DNA from: Phylloscopus collybita
Taxonomy: Eukaryota; Chordata; Aves; Passeriformes; Phylloscopidae
Assembly (NCBI GenBank): GCA_027886175.1
Contig: JAJNNQ010000018.1
Location: 20,813,001 to 20,877,000, forward strand
Direction of reading: 5' to 3'
DNA: 64,000 bases
Shown here piece by piece: positions 56,748 through 64,000 of the stretch (its first letter is position 1; each line of letters starts with the position of its first letter). Below the pieces are notes generated by a model. It had not been told where the DNA came from and did no database searches. It worked only from the letters and a program-made list of their open reading frames with translations. A program made the translations under genes and the position numbers.

Positions 56748-59700
56748 AGTTTTAAAAGACAAAAGAACTCCCTGTAAAAGGAAAAAAAAAAAACAAAAGC
56801 AGGAAAGGTTGAGACTTGGATGTATACTCCAATCAAAATGTGTATCTGCACATCAGAAATAAACAAAAGTATTGGAACAAAGGTAAAATGTGGCAACAAA
56901 GACACTACTTCAGATGAGCAAGCCATGGACTGTAGCAGCTATAGCATTGTCTGGGAGCTGGTTTTGTGTGTTAGGAATACCTTAATTATCAATTCTACAT
57001 ACAGGTACCTACAGCTGGTATATAGCATGTAAGGCTTTGTCCCCCCTGCCCTTGATTTAAGATTTTAAAATACTTCCACTGATTGAAGGAACTATTCCCT
57101 TTGATAGATTATTAATCTGAAAATGCTTATTGTATGTACAAATCTTTGCTTTGAACACTTCCTTCTGGTAGTGAGAATGGTCAGAATCTTACTGAAGCTG
57201 CGTGCAAGCTTTGTACAGAAGGGTAAGAATTAAGGTGTTAAATTTTAAATAACTTGTATAAGGAAAATATTTTTAATTCTGATATGCTCATTAATATTAT
57301 ATCTATTTGTTGTTTTCAATGCAGTTCCCCATAAAACAGGTTGTTGTTCCTAGCAGTTAAAAAATGGTAAAATGATGATTTATATTTCAAAATTGTTTTA
57401 ATTTTGTGTGATAGGTTTTATCTAGGGCTGCATTTTTCAAATTCGAAGCACCTCATCCCCCACGGAAGTCAGATTGTTTAATTTGTTAATTATATTCTTG
57501 CTGTTTCATGGTGGTTCAGCATCACTGAATTGAAACAAATACATTTCCCTTGACTTTTTTAAAAAAGCTTTTTTTAAAAGGATTTTGATACCTTTTGAAT
57601 CCAATATCTAGGTAATGCCATAATAGATGCATTCCTTTTCCTGCTTACTATGTATGTAGTCCAGACACCCACAAATAGTTCAACAGGAAGGACTAAATTT
57701 TTAATACAGAAAATCACATAAAAATTCTAATAGCCTGACTGCAACTCTTAATCAAAGATCTGCTTTACTAAAAAGTATAGCCAGGAGTTACCTGCAACAG
57801 TTAATCCCTCTAAAGTTTCCAGATGGTGTGTGATTTCATGCAGAGAGCTGCACAGCTTTTGAGAACACAAATTTTGTTAGAGTATCTTTAGGCTGTCTTG
57901 GTAACAGCAAATCAAGCAGTCAGATGCACTAAACCTTGTGTAGTCACTTTTTCACTTGCCTTTTTAATTGCTTGTTTAGGGGGTTTTTGTGTTCAGGTTA
58001 TGAAAAGCAACAAAATTATTTCCCCCTCCTTCCCTTTCTCACCTCAGAAGTTGAAGAACTTCTTTGTGCATAGGGTCATTCTTGCAAACCCTGCTTTTGG
58101 AAATGCAGTTACTTTTGAATTAAGAGAGGGAATGGGCATTACACTTCAGAAACTGTTGAGGAACGAATGTTCATGTGGCTCACCATTTCAAAAAACTTCA
58201 CATTTTGTTGGGTGCTTGAAAAGATGATAAAAAAAGGACACAACAAAGATAATTTTTACTAAATTAGATAAGACCATGAGAAGCAGACATGATTTCTGAC
58301 TTTATTTTTTTGCTTGAATGAGACATCTTAAACATTATTTAACAAAATCACGAGTGTATTTTAGCAGGATGGAACAACTGCTTTAATTTTCATTCTCTGA
58401 TTCATTTGCCTCCAAGTGCATTTATAGTCTCAGTAGTATGTAGAAAAATCACAACAAATTGCAAAGAAGGTTTTATTGCTGTGATTTTGTACACCTGCTC
58501 TCATTGATAATGACTAAAACTGCCTGTAGGCTATGTCTAGAGCCATATGGTTGTTAGAAAGCCGTCTACATTCATAAGCTTTATGATAAGTTAATTCATG
58601 GTTCTTTTGATTCTTCAGTAATGGAATCATCATTTACATTGCATTTTTAGCTTGGGGCTTTCAAGGTATCTCCAACTGATTGGTGTTTGCTTTCTTTTGA
58701 ACAACGCAGATATTTTATTTTTTTACCACTGTTGACACTTCTATGTACAACTGCAAGGAAAAAATCAATAATATACCAACTAATTCCTTCCCTTTTCCAT
58801 GTCTGTTACCAGTAAGTCTTAAGTAGTGGACTTCAGGAAAATTCCCATAATGCTGCACAACCAAACCAATAAAAGGAAAACCATCCCTTTACCTATAGAT
58901 TCCTTTTTATACTACTGGAACCCAGTTTACTTATACAACACTTTGTTTTCATACAACTGAGTGATATTTCTCACCCACATACATATACTAGAAACTGCAT
59001 AGCCTCTCTATTTTTAAGGGGTAGCTGAGCTTTAAAGGTAATTAAGCTTAGTCTGTTCTGAAGGATGTTAGAAGCTTTCTGTACTTGCACAGCCTCTTGT
59101 AAGCTAATTGTATGGTATGCTTTTCAGATAGGTTGTCTTCAAATAGAAATATCTGTGAAGTTTTGGGAAAGCCAGTCAAACCATGCACATACCAAACTGT
59201 GCTCTTATTGCTACATCAAGTGTTCCTTTTTAAGTCAAAAAGCATGTTTTAATTTCATTTTATTGTAGCAGCTTGCTGTAAGAATGTAGTTTGCTTAATT
59301 TTATTATTATACTTGAATTTTTAATCATGGTTTTAACTATATAACTGAGCAGACCATTTCATTAGGTTCAAAAGAAACCATTCCTTTCAGAGGGCAAGGG
59401 ATTCCCATGTTTGTAAGTGATTTTTTTTCCCATTAGAAATAGCGCCTTTTTTTTTTTTCCAATTTAAATAGTTCAGTATTATGGAAACAATTAAAGGTTT
59501 CAAGAGGGCTTATGTTAAAATTTGCACAGATAATGGAGCACCTTTTTTATGATGGAAAAAAAAATGGGGACGATAACTTCAGAATTATAACCATGATGGC
59601 TGATGGAAACTTGTAGGGCAACTGGGCAAAATTGAGTCTTGTGCCTTTTCAGTTTGCAGAATACCTGTTTTGCCAGTATGACAATGATTCCTGAGAGAGT

Positions 59701-61115
59701 AAATTTCCTGCAGTGCTTCAATCAGAAAAGCAACTTTTTTGTGCTAATTCTGTTGGGTTTTAGTGTGTGCAATCATTTAAAACCATCTAAGTGGAAAACG
59801 AAATGTTTTCTTCTAAGGAGATAATAGAGTTTAGTCACATAAGGAACTTTATTGGACTATTTAAATAAAATATGTTTTATTCCCCCTCAGTTGCTGGTTA
59901 GCAACAAGATTTCTTTCAGATTTCATACTCTTTGTTCCTGCATTGTACTCACAACTTGCATTTGAACATCATTCCGTTTCCTCAACGCTATTTAAAGTGA
60001 CAGTTGTGGTCCGAGTTTATTTCGAGGATTGATATGTGATTCTGAAGCACATTTTCTAGAAAAGAGCAAAAAAAGTGTCATGTAACCAGTTTTTTTAAAT
60101 AAATATTTTCTTATCTTTTTGCTGCACAATTAGGAGTGATAAAGTAAACTTCATTGAGTCTGTGAAAATAATTTCACCTCTTCACAGTTAGCAGTAATTA
60201 TGTCACCACATAACACTACCAGAGTAAAATTTCTTAATTTCAGTGGAGTTAAGAGACCTTGTTAATGAAAGTTCATATTGATTTAATCTCTTCAGTTTGT
60301 AAAAGCTCCTTTAAAAACAATAAAGCCCCCCAGAATTTCCCCCAAAGCAAAAGCTTCCTAATAGAATGCAATAAGATGTCCAGGAAATGAACAATGGTTT
60401 TAGGGCAATGCACACTGGATTGATACTGGGCTGCCTTACACAGCACCGTAGGGTTTACTGTGTGCCATCCCACACCACCCATGCACCCCCATTTGATACT
60501 AGAGTTCTTCTCAGACTTTGAGATTAGTGACTATACAAGATGAAGAAACTTGCATATTGTTCTGTATTGGTGTCTGGCATTTAAAGTCTCGTTTTCCCAT
60601 TGCTGTGATTGGTTGGGAAATGTGTAAAAACCAGTACATTGGTTTCCATGTCGTCTACTTTTTTCAGGCAGTTCATGCAGTGTGTTTTTTAATTATTATT
60701 TGGTGGATTAGATGTTGTGGAACAAAAGGAGCTTTTTGAAACAGGAAAAACTACCTTGGGTTAGCTATATGTACAGTCATCCAATGAGACATGTTCCAGA
60801 GTGCATAGGGTACCAATAGATTATGGAGTGGGGGACTATCCTTTTTTGCTGTTCTGAGCTACTATTGTCAACTGCTGTTGTACATATACTGTTATGTGTA
60901 AGGGGGTAAATATATTTATTATGTTTGTAAAATTCATTCTGTACAATTGCAGATCAAGGTTGCTCCTCTGTGATATACAGGATATTATGTTTCAAAGGCC
61001 ATGCTTGGAATACGATTAGAGAACTTAGTATTTTGATGTACTAAGACCTATTTTAAGTTTAATATTTTGCCTTTGCAAAAACTTTAATTAAAGATGTTAT
61101 TTAAAAATGTTTGCC
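56748..61115 (+). other. GTF2A1: GTF2A1 3' UTR
   Basis: About 4.3 kb of AT-rich sequence with several ATTTA elements and a Pumilio-type TGTACATA at 60879-60886. It ends near the ATTAAA at 61087-61092. A 109-codon open frame at 57898-58227 lies inside but has no recognisable product. The downstream end is inferred from the poly(A) signal and from the CR1 that begins about 300 bases later. Confidence 0.7.
61087..61092 (+). terminator. GTF2A1: ATTAAA poly(A) signal of GTF2A1
   Basis: ATTAAA within CTTTAATTAAAGATG, followed by T/G-rich TTAAAAATGTTTGCC. It is the most plausible distal 3' end of the transcript. Confidence 0.55.
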
Positions 61116-61399
61116 ACTTCATTTACTATCTTGCATGCGCATTTGTTTCACATATGAGGCTTATTAGTAATCCATAATAATGTTGAAGATTCTGAATTGA
61201 TTTTCATCACATGCAGGTAATTTCACTGTCACTTACTTGTTCAATTTGCCATGCAGACTTTCCATTTAATACTATCACAATGTTATAAAAAAATGCATGG
61301 TTTAATTGTGAGGCCAGACTTGGATATTTGTTTAAGGATTTCTTCCTGTGGTAACCTAAGGCTTACGTGTTGAGGTAAGATTGGTTGAACGACTTTGTA

Positions 61400-61978
61400 T
61401 TAAGGCCAGTGGTATCCTGAGATGCATTGGGACCAATGGTCTGTGGATTGAGGGAAGTGATCCTCCCCCTCTACTCAGCCCTCGTGGGGCCACGTCTGGA
61501 GTGCCATGTCCAGTTCTGGGCTCCCCAGTGTAAGAATGGCAAGGAACTACTGGAGAAGGTCCAGCAAAGGGCCATAAAGATGGCCAAGGGATTGGAGTAT
61601 CTCTCTTAGGAAAGACAGAGCTGGCCATGTTTAGTCTGGAGAAGACTGAGGGGATCTTATTACTGCATATAAATATCTCAAACATGGGTATCAAGAGCTA
61701 GTGCCAGACTCTTCCAGTGATGCCCAGCAACAGGAAAAGGAGCAATGGCCAAACACAAGAAGTTCCAACTCAACATGAGGAAGAACTCTACAGTGAGTGT
61801 GGTAGAGCAATGGCACAGGGTGCTCAGGGAGGTTGTGGAGTCTTCCTATCTGGAGACATTGAAAACCCACCTGGATGAGTTCCTGTGTCACCTGCTCCAG
61901 GTGACACTGCCTGGCAGGATGTTGGACTGGAATGCTTTCCAGAGGTCCCTTCCAACCATATTGATTCCATGATTCTGT
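61400..61978 (+). mobile_element. CR1 LINE 3' end (about 580 bp)
   Basis: GGACCAATGGTCTGTGGATT, CCCCCTCTACTCAGCCCTCG, GGAGTGCCATGTCCAGTTCT, CAGCAAAGGGCCATAAAGAT, ACTCAACATGAGGAAGAACT, GGGTGCTCAGGGAGGTTGTG and GGTCCCTTCCAACCATATTG then ATTCCATGATTCTGTGTGA follow the CR1 3' order. It belongs to a different subfamily from the copy at 33760. Stops interrupt ORF2, so it is dead. Confidence 0.88.
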
Positions 61979-62775
61979 GTGACATCTTGATATTAGTCCT
62001 GTATGTGGAAATGCAAGAAAATACTGAGAAGTAAAATGCAGAGTTCTTGGATGATAACTGGCCAATCAGTAAGGTTTTATCTTCGTCAATTAATCTCATC
62101 TGACAGAATTGATTCTGGTGTATCTAAAAGCAGTATCTTGAGACATGACTTGCAATTTATTTTTAAATCTAAATTTTGAACTTGAAACTCTAAAATTATT
62201 AGTAAATATAGGCTATATTGCCTGTATGGGGGGTTGTATTTTGGAATATGATGATTTTGAAGTAATTTTTTATTTACAGTGGTGTAAATGTATAACAAAG
62301 CAGGACTCATGAGGAGTGATGTGTTTTTTTTTCCCTAGTATTAAAGGTTGGACCCCCCTTCTCCACCCCCCAGTACTCCTCCTTGCTCTTCAACCCTCAA
62401 CACAAGGAAATCTAAAAAACAATACTGCTTTTTTCATAACATCTGCCTTACTTGAAAGGGAGTTGGAGTTGATTCTGGATAAATAACTATTTATTATTAA
62501 AAAAAAAATCCAATGTTTTTCCAAAGAGATCATTGCTGTTGTAGCTTGCATGTAACAAACAGGTCAGAAAAATGGCCTGTTGTTTTAGCCAAAAGGTTTT
62601 CAAAAGGACCCTGACAAAAGAGGAAGCAAAATAGAATGCTGACAAATTAGTAGCAAATTTATGTTAAAACACAAAAAAAGCTAGATTTCATTCCTGTGAG
62701 GAAAGATGAGAGTGTTATAACTGAATGTTAATTGGGCTCTCCTGAGCTGTGGCTGAGCAAAGTATTTCAAGGAAT

Positions 62776-62932
62776 TTTTTGGGTTTTTTTTTTTTTTTTT
62801 TTTTTTTGTTTTGTTTTGTTTTGGGGTTTTTTTGGTTTTTTTTTGGGTTTTTTTTTTTTGTTTGTTTGTTTTTCGTGTTTTTTTTTGTTTTGTTTTGTTT
62901 TGTTTTTTTAAATTTTTTTTTTTTTTGCAAAA
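62776..62932. repeat. T/G-rich low-complexity tract
   Basis: About 155 bases of T runs broken by GGG, GTTTT and GTTTG units. It generates spurious Phe- or Lys-rich open frames on both strands. Confidence 0.9.
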
Positions 62933-64000
62933 TCAAGTATATTTAAGAACACATGATTTTCTTACCTGATTTTTATATGGCTTATTTATTGTCATTGCAG
63001 AGGTATGAGAGGATAAGTATCCTGGGACATAGCTTTCAGTAAATCCCCATTTATTTTCAACTATACATTGTTCTTTACAACTTGTCTTAATCTGCATCAG
63101 CTTTTGAGCATGTATTCTTTTTTTCTAATGTGGACTTCTCTTTGTAAAATACTCTGTTAAAGACTTGTCCCTTGTTTTCAGAGCACTCTTTACCACTAAT
63201 GGGATTATGCCAAAATATAATCCTTTCAGAGGTAAGGACATCTGTAGTACACTCAGATGAACTGCAGTTGAACCACGTTTGACCTTCAGTGTGGATATAT
63301 AACATTCAGAAAAATTGGTCAGGACCATTTTTTTCTTTAGAATGAAGACTTTTCCAGTTATTTTTGTGCCAAGTGCCTATGTAATTACACCTTTTTACAT
63401 AGTATAAATATGTATGCCCTTGTGTGACCTGAAAGAGGGTTACCTGAAATAGATAATACAGAGTGGGAATAAATGCAAGTAGTGCTTTACATTACAAATT
63501 ATGCTGAATTGCCCATTAACTTCCATAGGTCAAAAACTGCTCTCTGAAGATGGATATTCATGAACTGCTATTTTAATATGCTTTTTAATGATAGATATTT
63601 AAAAAACTCATCTTGTTTTTGTTTTCCTTTTTAGTTCATTTTGATAAATAAAAATTTACGGAAGGTGAAGACATGGTGTTTGATTTGGATAAGTATATTT
63701 CAGTAGCAAATCCAAAATGAGGACTATCATTAAATTGTAAAAATAATAAATAATCTCATAACAGCAGAAAATGTTATGTGTGGATGTATGATTCTGTCAA
63801 GGTAGAAATGTCTTCCCATTGCTAGAGGAACCAGTTGATGGAGAACAGTGTTGTGGAAAAATCCCTCTAAATGTCTGGAACAGCTGGAACCCCAAGAGAG
63901 TCCAGACCCTGCTTTACAAGTATTGGAGCTGCTGGATTTAATGTCAAGGTAAAGAACAGCCCTTTCTTGCTTGTGATGGGGAAAATCATTTTGACCAGCA

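Larger units (their letters stand above)
61116..64000. other. Downstream flank of GTF2A1
   Basis: Non-coding as far as I can see. It contains a CR1 copy (about 61400-61978) and a T/G-rich tract (62776-62932). In mammals TSHR lies beyond GTF2A1 in the opposite orientation, but no TSHR-like exon is visible in this window. Confidence 0.65.

Noticed and set aside
57898..58227. 109-codon frame in the GTF2A1 3' UTR
   Set aside because: No recognisable domain and its position in an AT-rich 3' UTR make a separate gene unlikely.
62715..62946. Lys-rich (-) and Phe-rich (+) frames
   Set aside because: Both are translations of the T/G-rich low-complexity tract.
1..64000. CRISPR arrays, bacterial operons, phage or plasmid features
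   Set aside because: The window has spliced vertebrate genes, CR1 LINEs and a CpG island; no repeat-spacer array or prokaryotic gene organisation is present.

Overview
The window is animal nuclear DNA, almost certainly from a bird. Genes are split into short exons with GT/AG introns, one GC-rich CpG-island promoter sits in AT-rich surroundings, and the recognisable interspersed repeats are CR1-type LINE pieces, the dominant retroposon of birds and other sauropsids. I saw no mammalian SINEs. The species cannot be fixed from the sequence alone.

Two genes are supported, both on the + strand. The first is the 3' part of STON2 (stonin-2, an AP-2/synaptotagmin endocytic adaptor). A large exon (7298-9133) carries a WVxF motif, two NPF motifs, the stonin homology domain and most of the mu-homology domain; exons at 15168-15370 and 16646-16729 finish the protein. 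Together they give 707 C-terminal residues; the N-terminal exons lie before the window. The second is a complete GTF2A1 (TFIIA alpha/beta precursor): nine coding exons from 34875 to 56747 join without a frame break into 376 codons, with a promoter at about 34430-34870 and a long 3' UTR ending near 61100.

Layout: 1-7297 STON2 intron; 7298-16729 STON2 3' coding exons; 16730 to at most about 21.1 kb probable STON2 3' UTR; about 21.1-33.7 kb intergenic with simple repeats and a duplicated 84-bp segment; 33.76-34.38 kb a CR1 element touching the promoter; 34.4-36.2 kb CpG island; 34.9-61.1 kb GTF2A1; 61.4-64 kb downstream flank with another CR1 and a T/G-rich tract.

The STON2 > GTF2A1 tandem mirrors the STON1 > GTF2A1L tandem known in vertebrates, where read-through splicing makes a fusion transcript. 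The STON2 penultimate exon here ends in phase 0 and GTF2A1 exon 2 starts in phase 0, so the equivalent fusion would be in frame. Other points worth checking: a second, antisense copy of the 12-bp TATA module in intron 1, a CTCF-like site in a small GC-rich islet in intron 3, a cysteine-rich secreted-type ORF antisense in the STON2 intron, and the 84-bp duplication. I found no clear evidence of a wholly new system.
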